Below, piece after piece: positions 36,520 to 46,139 of a DNA stretch of 64,000 bases. The position numbers were made by a program, and so were the translations under genes. Source of the DNA: Pseudovibrio sp. Alg231-02. Lineage in GTDB: Bacteria; Pseudomonadota; Alphaproteobacteria; Rhizobiales; Stappiaceae. Location of the stretch: the NCBI RefSeq assembly GCF_900143565.1, contig NZ_FREX01000003.1:434001-498000 (forward strand). Reading direction: 5' to 3'. The stretch's first letter is position 1. The number at the start of each line of letters is the position of its first letter. Under the pieces are notes generated by a model. That model searched no databases. It saw only the letters and a list, made by a program, of their open reading frames with translations, and was not told where the DNA came from.

Positions 36520-37500
36520 CTATAGCTTATGCTGCCAGCTGACTTCGCGGTATTCAAAGGCATTTCCGGCTTTGCGAACATGCCCAAGACCTGGGAAGTC
36601 ATGGTGGATGCCGACGACTGGTGTTCTATCTGCTGAAACCCGATCCAGTATTCTGCGCCGTGTCTGGCGAGCTGCATCCTGATCTACGTCGAAGGCGATT
36701 GTCCAATCCGGATTGGCGAACTGGAGCCCGATGGAGTGGATCGTGTCGCCCCAGATTAGCACTTCCTCATTATTGGAGTGAACGCGGATGCCCATATGTC
36801 CGGGTGTGTGACCGGGAAGGAAGACAGCATCCAACCCCTTGATGAACTCACCATCTTTGCTGATGAGTGTTTTGCGGTTTTGATAGGGCTTTGACACATT
36901 CTGAGCGAGATCGATGAAATGCTGGAGGTCTTTGGGAAACTTTGAGCGTGTGCTTTCATCATGCCAGAAGTTGTGTTCGACCTCATGAACGATGAACTCA
37001 GCGTTTGGGAAGAGCTTTTCTCCCGATTTAGAGATCAGCCCTCCGACGTGGTCGATGTGCAGGTGGGTGAGAACTACGGCATCTACATCAGAGGCGTTAT
37101 AGCCTGCGGCTTTCAGGTTCTGATGGAAGCGGCCAAGTGTTGGACCCATTAAGTCTGCGGTGCCGGTGTCGACTACCACCAGTTTGTCGCCCGTATTAAT
37201 GAGATATCCGTTTACAGAGATAGACATGTCCTGCGTATTGGGACTGAGGAAATTTTGCTTTAGAGTTTCCTGCGCTACCTTCTGGTCAAACCCAACGACC
37301 AATGACGGATCTAATCCCAAGTGTCCGTCCAGAATTGCCGTAACTTCAATGTCTCCTACAGAGAAGCGATAGATGCCGGGAACCTGTGTTCCAATTTTAG
37401 GCGCCGCTGCGAGCGCAATAGATGACATTGCCGGGGCAACTGCACCTGCGCCAGCAAGGGAAGCGGCTGCGGATAAAAAAGATCGGCGGGAAAGTGTCAT
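36520..37500 (-). CDS. Tat-exported metallo-beta-lactamase-fold hydrolase
   Basis: A 326-residue protein with a twin-arginine signal (LSRRSFLSAAASLAGAG, residues 3-19) and an MBL-fold domain. The metal site is LTHLHIDHVGG, with further ligands in LPGHTPGH, WGDTIHS and GIHHDFPG. The layout resembles AHL-lactonase-like and other periplasmic MBL hydrolases; the substrate is unknown. ATG 37500 has GGAG six bases upstream. It is divergent from a LysR regulator 106 bases away that probably controls it. Confidence 0.9.
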   Translation of the reverse strand: MTLSRRSFLSAAASLAGAGAVAPAMSSIALAAAPKIGTQVPGIYRFSVGDIEVTAILDGHLGLDPSLVVGFDQKVAQETLKQNFLSPNTQDMSISVNGYLINTGDKLVVVDTGTADLMGPTLGRFHQNLKAAGYNASDVDAVVLTHLHIDHVGGLISKSGEKLFPNAEFIVHEVEHNFWHDESTRSKFPKDLQHFIDLAQNVSKPYQNRKTLISKDGEFIKGLDAVFLPGHTPGHMGIRVHSNNEEVLIWGDTIHSIGLQFANPDWTIAFDVDQDAARQTRRRILDRVSADRTPVVGIHHDFPGLGHVRKAGNAFEYREVSWQHKL

Positions 37501-37606
37501 GAAAGGCTCCTCATTTACAAGCATGGGAGCAATATTGTGGGGTTGATACTGGAAGTGCAGAGGGCCAAGTCTTATCTTGGATATAAGCAGTGCTTATGGG
37601 GCAGTT

Positions 37607-38545
37607 ATGGATCTTCTGAATTTGCTGGAGAGTTTTGTTCGCGTCATCGACAATGGATCGTTGAGCGGTGGTGCGCGTCAACGCCATATCAGCCAGCCAG
37701 CAATGAGCCAGCAGCTGAACCTGCTTGAAGCTCAGGTTGGGCAGGAACTTGTTTTTCGTACCAACAAGGGCGTTAAGCCGACGGCTGCCGGAAAGACTGT
37801 CTATGAGCATGCGCAAAAGATGCTGCGTCAGAGTGCTTTGATGTTTGAAGAGGTGCAGGACCAGGCAGCAGCAGAAAGCGGTTCTCTGGTTGTTTCGGTT
37901 TCTCAGCCCATGGGCGCTGATATCATAACACCGCTTATCTTTGATCTTCGCAAACAGTACCCTGATCTTTCTGTCTCAATCAAAATGGACGACGACCTGA
38001 TTGATGTTGTCCAAACCGGTATCGATCTGGCGATCCGTACGGGCGTTACTGGCGATACTTCTGGGATTTCCAGAAAAATTGCGATTGTTGAAACGTGTTT
38101 GGCAGCAAGCCCGGACTTTCTTGCAAAGCATGGTGTGCCGCAGACACCTGAAGCGTTGTCGGAACTCAACTACATTCAGTACAGAAACGAGAAGCTGGTC
38201 AGTTCGCTAGATCTGTTCAGACATGGGCAAAGGCATGTGGTCGCTTTGCAGTCTGAGTTTGTCGCTGGGCACCCTCAGGTGATGGTGCAGGCCTTGTTGA
38301 ATTCGGTTGGATTTACGCGTATGCCGCTGTTTATGATGCGAGATTTTGAAGCAACCGGGCAACTGCAACGGCTGCTTCCTGACTATCAGTGCGAAGAGAA
38401 GCCGGTATATCTTGTCTACCCTTCACGCGAAGCTGTGACGCGAAAAACCGAGATCTTTATTGATGCGATGATTGAGCGGTTTCGGGATGTTGCTGGAATA
38501 CGGCTGGTCGGGCAAAAGCCAGTGCAGCTTGCCCAACCAGCCTAA
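37607..38545 (+). CDS. LysR family transcriptional regulator
   Basis: A 312-residue regulator. The N-terminal winged helix is MDLLNLLESFVRVIDNGSLS followed by ARQRHISQPAMSQQLNLLEA; the rest is the periplasmic-binding-like effector domain (SLVVSVSQPMGADIITPLI and onward), of the CrgA-like type. ATG 37607 has GGGG five bases upstream; the frame extends to 37577 without a ribosome site. It is divergent from the Tat-exported MBL hydrolase and convergent with ecm, 11 bases away. Confidence 0.92.
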   Translation: MDLLNLLESFVRVIDNGSLSGGARQRHISQPAMSQQLNLLEAQVGQELVFRTNKGVKPTAAGKTVYEHAQKMLRQSALMFEEVQDQAAAESGSLVVSVSQPMGADIITPLIFDLRKQYPDLSVSIKMDDDLIDVVQTGIDLAIRTGVTGDTSGISRKIAIVETCLAASPDFLAKHGVPQTPEALSELNYIQYRNEKLVSSLDLFRHGQRHVVALQSEFVAGHPQVMVQALLNSVGFTRMPLFMMRDFEATGQLQRLLPDYQCEEKPVYLVYPSREAVTRKTEIFIDAMIERFRDVAGIRLVGQKPVQLAQPA

Positions 38546-38556
38546 GTATTCTGGTC

Positions 38557-40554
38557 TTAGACCGTCTCGTTGACTTGCTCATCCACGATGCGGACGATGT
38601 CTGACATGATTTCTGTCAGGTGGAAGTCCTTCGGTGTGTAAACGGCTGCAACACCCGCTTTTTTCAGTTCTTTGGCATCCTCTGACGGAATAATGCCACC
38701 AATAATAATCGGGATGTCGTCCAAGCCGTTTTCTTTCATTTTGTCGAGCACATCATGGACCAGTGCCAGATGTGAGCCAGACAAGATCGACAGGCCGATG
38801 ACGTGGACGCCTTCTTCAAGGGCAGCGTTGACGATTTGGGCGGGTGTCAGGCGGATGCCTTCGTAAACGACTTCCATGCCGCAATCACGGGCACGCACTG
38901 CAATCTGCTCGGCGCCGTTGGAGTGGCCATCCAGCCCCGGTTTGCCAACGAGGAATTTAAGGCGTCGACCTAGTTTCTCTGAAAGCTCGGAGACTTTTTG
39001 CTGCACACCTGTGAGGCTCTCGTTGTCATCCGGTGCTGCTTTACCGACGCCAGTTGGGGCACGATATTCGCCGAAGACTTCACGCAGGGCTGCGCCCCAT
39101 TCTCCTGTGGTTGCACCTGCCTGAGCTGCTTTGATGGATGCTTCCATAATGTTGTTGTCAGAAGAAGCTGAAGCGCGGAGCTCCTGCAGAGCGGATTTAA
39201 CTGCATTCTCGTCACGTTCAGCCCGCCAGGCCTGAATGCGTTGGATTGCTTCTTCTTCCACATGCTCAGGAACCGTGAGGATGCCGCCGTCTTCATCTGA
39301 TGCCAGTGGAGATGGTTCGGTTTCGGTCCATTTGTTGACGCCGACGACGATCTGATCGCCAGATTCAATGCCTGCCAAACGTTTGGAGTTGGACTCCACG
39401 AGCTTTTGCTTCATGTAACTGGATTCAACGGCTGCGACTGCTCCACCCATTTCTGCAATACGCGCTAGTTCTTCTCGTGCTTGCTCTTTGAGTAGCTCGA
39501 CCTTGGTTTCAATCTCTTTGGAACCATCGAAGATATCGGCATATTCCAGCAAGTCCGTCTCATAGGCCATGATCTGCTGCATGCGCAAGGACCATTGCTG
39601 GTCAAACGGGCGTGGCAGGCCAAGAGCTTCGTTCCAAGCGGGGAGCTGAACTGCACGAGCGCGTGCGTTTTTAGAGAGAACAACAGCCAGCATCTCAACG
39701 AGAATTCGGTAAACGTTGTTTTCGGGCTGCTGCTCCGTCAAGCCGAGGGAATTGACCTGAACGCCATAGCGGAAGCGGCGGTAGCGCTCTTCTTCAACGC
39801 CATAGCGTTCGCGGCAGATTTCGTCCCAAAGCTCTGTAAACGCCCGCATTTTGCACATCTCAGTGATGAAGCGCATGCCTGCATTTACGAAGAAGGAAAT
39901 CCGGCCCACGAGTTTAGGGAAATCGCTTTCAGAGATGACACCAGAAGCACGAACATTGTCCAGAATTGCGATTGCGGTGGCGAGCGCGAAGGAGAGTTCC
40001 TGTACTGGTGTCGCGCCTGCTTCCTGCAGATGGTAGGAACACACGTTCATCGGGTTCCATTTGGGCATGTTCGTGTAAGTCCATGAAATCACATCTGTTG
40101 TGAGGCGCATGGATGGGGCCGGCGGGAAGACATAGGTGCCGCGGGACAGGTATTCCTTGATCAGATCATTCTGCGTGGTGCCGGCCAGCAGAGAGCGGTT
40201 AGCTCCTTGCTCATCAGCAGCAGCCACATAGAGCGCAAGCAGCCAAGGGGCTGTTGCGTTGATCGTCATGGAGGTGTTCATGCGCTCTAGCGGGATCTCG
40301 TTGAAGAGGGTGCGCATGTCTCCCAGATGAGAGATGGGTACACCAACCTTGCCAACCTCACCGCGAGAGAGCGGATGGTCCGGGTCGTATCCTGTCTGAG
40401 TTGGAAGATCGAACGCGACAGAAAGGCCCGTCTGACCCTTTGAGAGGTTCGTACGGTAGAGCCGGTTGCTGTCTGCAGCGTTGGAGTGTCCTGCATATGT
40501 GCGGAACATCCACGGACGGTCTTTTGTTGCGCCTTTAGGTGAACCGGTACTCAT
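38557..40554 (-). CDS. ecm: Ethylmalonyl-CoA mutase (B12-dependent acyl-CoA mutase)
   Basis: A 665-residue adenosylcobalamin-dependent mutase in one chain. The substrate-binding barrel is N-terminal (FRTYAGHSNAADSNRLYR, GLSVAFDLPTQTGYDPDHP); the B12 domain is C-terminal, with the cobalt-ligand motif KPGLDGHSNGAEQIA, then GLSILSGSHLALV and PIIIGGIIP. It is shorter than methylmalonyl-CoA mutase and is divergent from ccr, which fits ethylmalonyl-CoA mutase, converting ethylmalonyl-CoA to methylsuccinyl-CoA in acetyl-CoA assimilation. A methylmalonyl-CoA mutase is the alternative. Confidence 0.92.
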   Translation of the reverse strand: MSTGSPKGATKDRPWMFRTYAGHSNAADSNRLYRTNLSKGQTGLSVAFDLPTQTGYDPDHPLSRGEVGKVGVPISHLGDMRTLFNEIPLERMNTSMTINATAPWLLALYVAAADEQGANRSLLAGTTQNDLIKEYLSRGTYVFPPAPSMRLTTDVISWTYTNMPKWNPMNVCSYHLQEAGATPVQELSFALATAIAILDNVRASGVISESDFPKLVGRISFFVNAGMRFITEMCKMRAFTELWDEICRERYGVEEERYRRFRYGVQVNSLGLTEQQPENNVYRILVEMLAVVLSKNARARAVQLPAWNEALGLPRPFDQQWSLRMQQIMAYETDLLEYADIFDGSKEIETKVELLKEQAREELARIAEMGGAVAAVESSYMKQKLVESNSKRLAGIESGDQIVVGVNKWTETEPSPLASDEDGGILTVPEHVEEEAIQRIQAWRAERDENAVKSALQELRASASSDNNIMEASIKAAQAGATTGEWGAALREVFGEYRAPTGVGKAAPDDNESLTGVQQKVSELSEKLGRRLKFLVGKPGLDGHSNGAEQIAVRARDCGMEVVYEGIRLTPAQIVNAALEEGVHVIGLSILSGSHLALVHDVLDKMKENGLDDIPIIIGGIIPSEDAKELKKAGVAAVYTPKDFHLTEIMSDIVRIVDEQVNETV

Positions 40555-40853
40555 AGTCTATTGCCTCCCTGATCCTCCCAGCATTTTATAAGGGACAAGA
40601 TCTCAATTCTGCCTACACCTTTGCATAGGTTTTAGTGGTTGGTGCAATGCAACATTAGAAGAAGTATTCTTCGCAAGTTAAGCAATAGTTGTATATATTT
40701 TATGAGTTCTTTGTAATGATAATTCTCAAATAGCCGATATTGACAGGTTGTATTGTTTTGCGTTGCAGCAAATAGTGGATTGGAAGCGTTAGCAGAGGAC
40801 TTGCTTTCACTCTCATGAGGGAAGGGCGCAACGCAAACTTGGAGGAGAATATC

Positions 40854-42149
40854 ATGAGTTCCGTTGCACGGGTTGTCGAAGCTGGGTCAGAGGGTGGCTC
40901 TGAGTTCAAGGACCTATATGAGATTGGTGAGATTCCACCGCTGGGACATGTTCCTAAGAACATGTGGGCGTGGACCATTCGCCAAGAGCGCCATGGTTCC
41001 CCTGATACAGCGATGGTCAAGGAAGTGGTGCCAACGTGGGAGTTGGATAGCCATGAAGTGCTCATTCTGGTTATGGCAGCAGGCGTGAACTACAACGGCG
41101 TTTGGGCTGCCCTTGGCGAGCCGATTTCCGTTTTTAAGGTTCATAAGCAGCCCTATCATATCGCTGGCTCTGATGCCTCCGGTATTGTTTGGGCGGTTGG
41201 TTCCAAAGTTACTCGCTGGAAAGTAGGCGACGAAGTTGTCGTTCACTGTAACCAGGATGACGGGGATGATGAGGAGTGTAACGGTGGTGATCCGATGTTC
41301 TCTAACTCCCAACGGATTTGGGGTTATGAGACACCTGACGGGTCATTTGCGCAGTTCGCTCGTGTTCAATCTCAGCAGCTGATGGCGCGTCCCAAGCACC
41401 TGACTTGGGAAGAGAGCGCTTGCTACACGCTTACACTGGCGACTGCATTCCGTATGCTGTTCGGTCATGCGCCGCATGATTTGAAGCCAGGTCAAAATGT
41501 TCTGGTTTGGGGGGCTTCTGGCGGTCTTGGCGTGTTTGGGGTTCAGCTGATTGCTGCTGCCGGAGCGAATGCGATTGGCGTTATTTCAGATGAGAGTAAA
41601 CGCGAATACGTGATGTCGCTTGGGGCGAAGGCCGTCATCAATCGAAAAGACTTCGATTGTTGGGGCCAGCTGCCGAAGGTGAACTCGCCTGAGTATGATA
41701 CGTGGACCAAGGAAGCGCGTAAGTTTGGTAAGGCGATCTGGAACATTACCGGTAAGGGTAATGACGTTGATATGGTGTTTGAGCACCCAGGTGAAGCAAC
41801 GTTCCCAGTATCAACACTGGTTGCCAAACGTGGCGGTATGGTTGTGTTTTGTGCGGGTACCTCCGGCTTCAACCTGACCATGGATGCACGCTATGTCTGG
41901 ATGCGTCAGAAGCGTATTCAGGGTTCGCATTTTGCGCATCTGAAGCAGGCGAGTGAGGCGAATAAGTTCGTGATTGATCGTCGTATCGACCCTTGCATGA
42001 GTGAAGTGTTCTCATGGGATCAGATTCCACAGGCTCATATGAAGATGTGGAAGAACCAACATGCCCCGGGAAACATGGCTGTTTTGGTGTGTGCACCAAA
42101 GACTGGTTTACGCTCCCTTGAGGATGTTATTGAAGCCACTGAAAACTAA
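40854..42149 (+). CDS. ccr: Crotonyl-CoA carboxylase/reductase
   Basis: A 431-residue medium-chain reductase that reductively carboxylates crotonyl-CoA to ethylmalonyl-CoA with NADPH and CO2, the defining step of the ethylmalonyl-CoA pathway. Family features are PLGHVPKNMWAWTIR, VMAAGVNYNGVWAALGEP, the nucleotide motif VWGASGGLGVFGVQL and FEHPGEATFPVS, with the large insertion before GYETPDGSFAQF. ATG 40854 has GGAGGAG six bases upstream. It is divergent from ecm, whose enzyme acts soon after in the same pathway (after an epimerase not seen here). Confidence 0.96.
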   Translation: MSSVARVVEAGSEGGSEFKDLYEIGEIPPLGHVPKNMWAWTIRQERHGSPDTAMVKEVVPTWELDSHEVLILVMAAGVNYNGVWAALGEPISVFKVHKQPYHIAGSDASGIVWAVGSKVTRWKVGDEVVVHCNQDDGDDEECNGGDPMFSNSQRIWGYETPDGSFAQFARVQSQQLMARPKHLTWEESACYTLTLATAFRMLFGHAPHDLKPGQNVLVWGASGGLGVFGVQLIAAAGANAIGVISDESKREYVMSLGAKAVINRKDFDCWGQLPKVNSPEYDTWTKEARKFGKAIWNITGKGNDVDMVFEHPGEATFPVSTLVAKRGGMVVFCAGTSGFNLTMDARYVWMRQKRIQGSHFAHLKQASEANKFVIDRRIDPCMSEVFSWDQIPQAHMKMWKNQHAPGNMAVLVCAPKTGLRSLEDVIEATEN

Positions 42150-42163
42150 GTAGGCTCACGAAA

Positions 42164-42194
42164 GGAAGTTGGCGCTTTTATGCGGCCAACTTCC
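42164..42194 (+). repeat. Hairpin after ccr
   Basis: GGAAGTTGGC and GCCAACTTCC form a ten-pair stem 14 bases after the ccr stop. It has no T run, so it may protect the 3' end; the true terminator follows at 42257. Confidence 0.55.
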
Positions 42195-42256
42195 CAATTT
42201 CCTTAAGTTTCTCACTTATATTTTTTTATTGAACGATGATTCAATATTATTAAATG

Positions 42257-42286
42257 AGCGCAGATTTTCTCTGCGCTTTTCTTTTT
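42257..42286 (+). terminator. Terminator of ccr
   Basis: AGCGCAGA and TCTGCGCT with a five-base loop, followed by TTTTCTTTTT. Confidence 0.85.
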
Positions 42287-42725
42287 GTAATCTACGTGAT
42301 TATTCGACATCATTTGACGTGATTTTTTTATTTCAATTTACTGTGACATTACCTGAATTTTCCGTGGGGATTACCTGTAAAAGAAAGTTTAAAATAGTCG
42401 TTTTGCTTCAGTAAATTTTTTTTCTCTTATTTTGCGTTTTAAATGGTGGTACTAGGGAGTTATGAAAGCTTTATAACTTCATATTCAGTGTATTCACGAA
42501 GTATATCTTTTTATATTTATTTTAAAAAAATATCTTGAGCAGATGTCTAAGTTGACAGAAAATTGAATATATCTATTTTTAACGGTGCAGTTGATGCGCT
42601 CAACCTAGTGTGTCCTGCAATTGCTGAGTTTTTGACTTAGCATTACGGCCAGAACGACAAGCTGTCCTTGGCGGCTTTTCTCTCTGACCGAACAAAAAGT
42701 ATGTTTTGGTTGTTTGGAGGCATCC
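42287..42725. other. AT-rich leader region before the betaine importer
   Basis: About 440 bases, markedly AT-rich compared with the flanking genes. No gene or RNA is recognised; it should hold the promoter of the importer operon. Confidence 0.35.
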
Positions 42726-43751
42726 GTGTTGAATTTTAAATCTGCTCTCGCTGCGTGCGTAGTTGCATTCCCTTTTGCTGTGTCTACAGCAGAAGCTGCA
42801 GATCCTGTTTGTGAAGTTGACCGTCCTATCGTGTTTGCTGGTTTGGATTGGGACTCCAATGCTTTTCACAATTCTGTAGCTCAGTTCATTGCTGAAAAAG
42901 GGTACGGCTGTGAAACGGATGTCATCCCAGGCTCCACTATTCCGCTTCTGAACGGTATGGCGCGTGGTGATATCGACGTGACCATGGAAATCTGGCCAGA
43001 CAACGTGACTGAAGCTCTTGCTGAAGGCAAAGCGAAGAACCAGTTTGTTGATCTTGGTGTGAACTTCCCTGATGCGACACAGGCTTGGTTTATTCCAAAA
43101 TACCTGGTTGAAGGCGATGATGCGCCTGCAAAAGGTCTGAAGTCTGTATCTGACCTGCCAAAGTACAAAGACGTGTTTTCTGATCCGGAAGAGCCAGAAA
43201 AAGGTCGCTTCTACAACTGTATCGCTGGTTGGGGCTGTGAGGTCATCAACTCTAAGAAGCTCAACGCTTATGGCTTGCTTGATAGCTTTGTGAACTTCCG
43301 CCCTGGTACAGGTGCTGCACTGTCTGCTGCGATTGAATCTAACATTCGTCGTAAAAAGCCAATCGTATTTTATTACTGGGGTCCAACCTGGGTCATGGGT
43401 AAAGTCGCTGATGATCTGATCCAGCTGGAAGAGCCTGCCTACAGCAAAGAAGCCTGGGACAAGCTGTCTGCAGAGACAGATCCATCCAAAGTGACCGAGG
43501 CGGTTGCGTATCCTCTGTCTGCGACGCACGTCTTCGTGAACACAGAGTTCCATACTTCTGCGCCTAAACTGGTTGAGTTCCTGACTGCTTATGAAACCAC
43601 CAGTAATGACGTTTCCAAAGCTCTTGCTTACATGCAGGACACTGGAGGAACCACAGATGATGCTGCTGCTGAGTTCCTGAAAAACAACGAAGAACTCTGG
43701 ACCGGTTGGGTTCCAGCTGATGTCGCTGAGCGTGTGAAATCTGCTCTGTAA
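42726..43751 (+). CDS. proX: Glycine betaine/proline-type ABC transporter, substrate-binding protein
   Basis: A 341-residue periplasmic binding protein. The signal peptide covers residues 1-24 (FPFAVSTAEA). The OpuAC-type domain follows: FAGLDWDSNAFHNSVAQFI, GDIDVTMEIWPDN, and the aromatic-rich block FYYWGPTWVMGK that would cage a quaternary amine. The start is GTG 42726, with GGAGG five bases upstream. It heads an operon with the permease and ATPase genes; a hairpin in the first gap may limit read-through so that the binding protein is made in excess. Confidence 0.9.
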   Translation: MLNFKSALAACVVAFPFAVSTAEAADPVCEVDRPIVFAGLDWDSNAFHNSVAQFIAEKGYGCETDVIPGSTIPLLNGMARGDIDVTMEIWPDNVTEALAEGKAKNQFVDLGVNFPDATQAWFIPKYLVEGDDAPAKGLKSVSDLPKYKDVFSDPEEPEKGRFYNCIAGWGCEVINSKKLNAYGLLDSFVNFRPGTGAALSAAIESNIRRKKPIVFYYWGPTWVMGKVADDLIQLEEPAYSKEAWDKLSAETDPSKVTEAVAYPLSATHVFVNTEFHTSAPKLVEFLTAYETTSNDVSKALAYMQDTGGTTDDAAAEFLKNNEELWTGWVPADVAERVKSAL

Positions 43752-43797
43752 TATCAAAGACAGCTGACTGTTTTTGAAAATTAGCGAATGAAAAGCG

Positions 43798-43822
43798 ATC
43801 ACGGAACTTGTTTCCGTGATCC
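43798..43822 (+). repeat. Hairpin between proX and proW
   Basis: GATCACGGAA and TTCCGTGATC form a ten-pair stem with a five-base loop and no T run. Such gaps often stabilise the upstream binding-protein message. Confidence 0.6.
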
Positions 43823-43847
43823 TTGCTAAGAAGAATAAGAGGATCAC

Positions 43848-44717
43848 ATGGCTTTCGACGTGTTTCCCAACTTTGGGAAACCTATCCGGACTTCCACAAA
43901 CGATCTGGTTGATTTTCTCGTCGTGAATTACGGCGATGGATTTGAGGCCTTTTCCAACTCCATCCTATTTTTGCTGGTGCGGTTAGAGCGACTTCTCCGT
44001 GGCGCAGATCCTATCGTGATCTTGATCTGCATCGGCCTGATTACCTTTGCTGCGAGCCGCCGTTGGGGGCTTAGCCTGGTGATGGTAGGTGCAATGTGGT
44101 TCATCGGTACATTGGGGCTTTGGGAAAAGTCTATGCAAACAGTGGCGATCTTGCTTGTCGCTGTGCTGATTTCCGTTGTGATTGGCGTGCCGCTTGGCGT
44201 TATCTCTGCTCGTTCAAACCGCTTCAGAGCTTTGCTCAATCCGGTCTTGGACTTGATGCAGACCATTCCAAGTTTCGTTTATCTTATTCCTGCGGCCATG
44301 CTGTTTGGTCTGGGTAAGGTGCCAGCTATTCTGGCTACTGTGATTTATGCTGCACCACCGCTCATTCGTCTGACGGATCTTGGCATCCGTTATGTGGATG
44401 AAGAGGTTGTTGAGGCCAGCCGGGCCTTTGGTGCAACGCGCTGGCAGATCCTTAAGGGCGTTCAAATCCCACTTGCGCTCCCTTCCATCATGCAGGGTAT
44501 TAACCAGACTATGATGATGGCGTTGGCTATGGTGGTGATTGCGTCCATGATTGGTGCTCGCGGCGTGGGTGAAACCGTTCTGCTTGGGTTGCAGCGTAAT
44601 GATGCAGGACAAGGTTTGCTCGGCGGCTTAGCGATTGTTGTTCTTGCCGTTGTGTTTGACCGTATCACACAATCAGCCGGACAACGGATGCAGGCGCATC
44701 GCAAGGTAACAGGGTGA
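43848..44717 (+). CDS. proW: Glycine betaine/proline-type ABC transporter, permease
   Basis: A 289-residue inner-membrane protein with about six hydrophobic segments. The binding-protein-dependent permease loop is visible at EASRAFGATRWQILKGVQIP, followed by LPSIMQGINQTMMMALAMV. It is the ProW/OpuAB type: the conserved VGVPLGVI-like block appears as IGVPLGVISARSNRFRAL. It follows the binding-protein gene and precedes the ATPase gene by 11 bases, so the three form one importer, likely for glycine betaine, choline or proline betaine in osmoprotection or nutrition. Confidence 0.93.
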   Translation: MAFDVFPNFGKPIRTSTNDLVDFLVVNYGDGFEAFSNSILFLLVRLERLLRGADPIVILICIGLITFAASRRWGLSLVMVGAMWFIGTLGLWEKSMQTVAILLVAVLISVVIGVPLGVISARSNRFRALLNPVLDLMQTIPSFVYLIPAAMLFGLGKVPAILATVIYAAPPLIRLTDLGIRYVDEEVVEASRAFGATRWQILKGVQIPLALPSIMQGINQTMMMALAMVVIASMIGARGVGETVLLGLQRNDAGQGLLGGLAIVVLAVVFDRITQSAGQRMQAHRKVTG

Positions 44718-44728
44718 GGCGCTAACAC

Positions 44729-45994
44729 ATGGCATTGATCGAAGTACAAAACATTACCAAGATTTTTGGCAAGGCGCCTGACAAGGAGCTTGCCAAGGTC
44801 AAAAATGGTATGGGCAAAGATCAGCTGCTTGCTGAAACTGACCATACACTTGGCCTGCATGATGTCTCCCTTAGCATCGAGAAGGGTGAGATCTTTGTGA
44901 TCATGGGCCTTTCCGGTTCTGGTAAGTCTACGCTTATTCGTCACTTCAACCGCTTGATTGACCCAACAGACGGGCACATTCTGGTTGATGGAGAGGATGT
45001 TATGGCTCTTTCTGATAAAGAGCTGGAAGACTTCCGCCGTCATCGTATGTCGATGGTGTTTCAACGTTTTGGCCTGATGCCGCATCGGACAGTACTGCAG
45101 AATGTTGCTTACGGTCTTGAAGTGCAGGGCATTACAAAAGCAGACCGTGAAACCACAGCGCGTGAGTGGATTGAAACGGTTGGGCTTGGTGGTTTTGAAC
45201 ATCAGTACCCAAGTCAGCTTTCCGGCGGCATGCAGCAGCGTGTTGGTCTTGCCCGTGCGCTTGCAACGGATGCTGACATTTTGCTGATGGATGAGGCGTT
45301 TTCTGCACTTGATCCGTTGATCCGCTCTCAGATGCAGGATCAATTGGTTGAACTGCAAGAGAAGCTACATAAGACTATCGTGTTCATCACGCATGATCTG
45401 GATGAAGCTTTGCGTATTGGTGACAAGATTGCGATCCTTAAGGATGGTGTTCTGTCACAAGTCGGTACGCCGCCAGAAATTCTGCTTGAACCAGCTGATG
45501 ATTATGTGCGGGCGTTTGTGCGTGATGTGAACCGTGCTCGCGTGTTGACCGTTGATACCGTTATGCAGCCACCTGCTGTGCGTATTACCCATGACAACAT
45601 GGAAAAAGCGCTGGCTGATATGCGTCGACATGACGAAGATTTCGGTTATGTGGTTGAAGACAAAGAGTTCCGTGGCATTGTTACGCAAGAAGGCCTTGCT
45701 GAGGAAGTTGCTAAACCGGGTGATAGTCCATCCCTTTATGCTTTTGCTGATGACAGCAACGCAGTGGAGCTGGAAAGCACTTTGGAAGAAGCACTTCCAA
45801 CAACATTGGAAGCAGATTATCCAGTTCCAGTTGTTTGCGAGGATGGACATCTCATGGGCGTGTTGAGCCCAGAGGAGATGGGTAGCGTGCTGACGCCTCC
45901 AGAAGAGCAAACCGATGCTGAGACTGAAGGTGCTGAAGAGAAGAATGAGACGGCTGAAACAGCCAAGCCTCATGCTTTGAAAGAAGCGTCCTAA
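44729..45994 (+). CDS. proV: Glycine betaine/proline-type ABC transporter, ATPase
   Basis: A 421-residue ABC ATPase. Walker A is GLSGSGKST near residue 63, the signature is LSGGMQQRVGLARALA, Walker B is ILLMDEAFSALD, and the switch histidine is in FITHDLDEAL. An N-terminal 50-residue stretch typical of ProV precedes the core. The C-terminal 130 residues form a CBS-like pair, known in this family to sense ionic strength, and then an acidic tail (EEQTDAETEGAEEKNET). The terminator at 46015 ends the operon. Confidence 0.95.
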   Translation: MALIEVQNITKIFGKAPDKELAKVKNGMGKDQLLAETDHTLGLHDVSLSIEKGEIFVIMGLSGSGKSTLIRHFNRLIDPTDGHILVDGEDVMALSDKELEDFRRHRMSMVFQRFGLMPHRTVLQNVAYGLEVQGITKADRETTAREWIETVGLGGFEHQYPSQLSGGMQQRVGLARALATDADILLMDEAFSALDPLIRSQMQDQLVELQEKLHKTIVFITHDLDEALRIGDKIAILKDGVLSQVGTPPEILLEPADDYVRAFVRDVNRARVLTVDTVMQPPAVRITHDNMEKALADMRRHDEDFGYVVEDKEFRGIVTQEGLAEEVAKPGDSPSLYAFADDSNAVELESTLEEALPTTLEADYPVPVVCEDGHLMGVLSPEEMGSVLTPPEEQTDAETEGAEEKNETAETAKPHALKEAS

Positions 45995-46014
45995 CGTTCT
46001 TACCAAGAAGTTTG

Positions 46015-46041
46015 AAAGGCCGGCTTTGTCCGGCCTTTTTT
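46015..46041 (+). terminator. Terminator of the betaine importer operon
   Basis: AAAGGCCGG and CCGGCCTTT with a six-base loop, followed by TTT. Confidence 0.88.
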
Positions 46042-46139
46042 AATTCACTTATACGTGTGCTTTTAGTTTGAGCTTGGTTTGCCTCATTTAGTCGGTAGTG
46101 TGTCCGAGAGATTCGAAATTTGCCGAAAAGTGATTTTGT

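Noticed and set aside
42600-43847. Long minus-strand open frame opposite proX
   Set aside because: It is antisense to an evident binding-protein gene and has shadow-frame composition.
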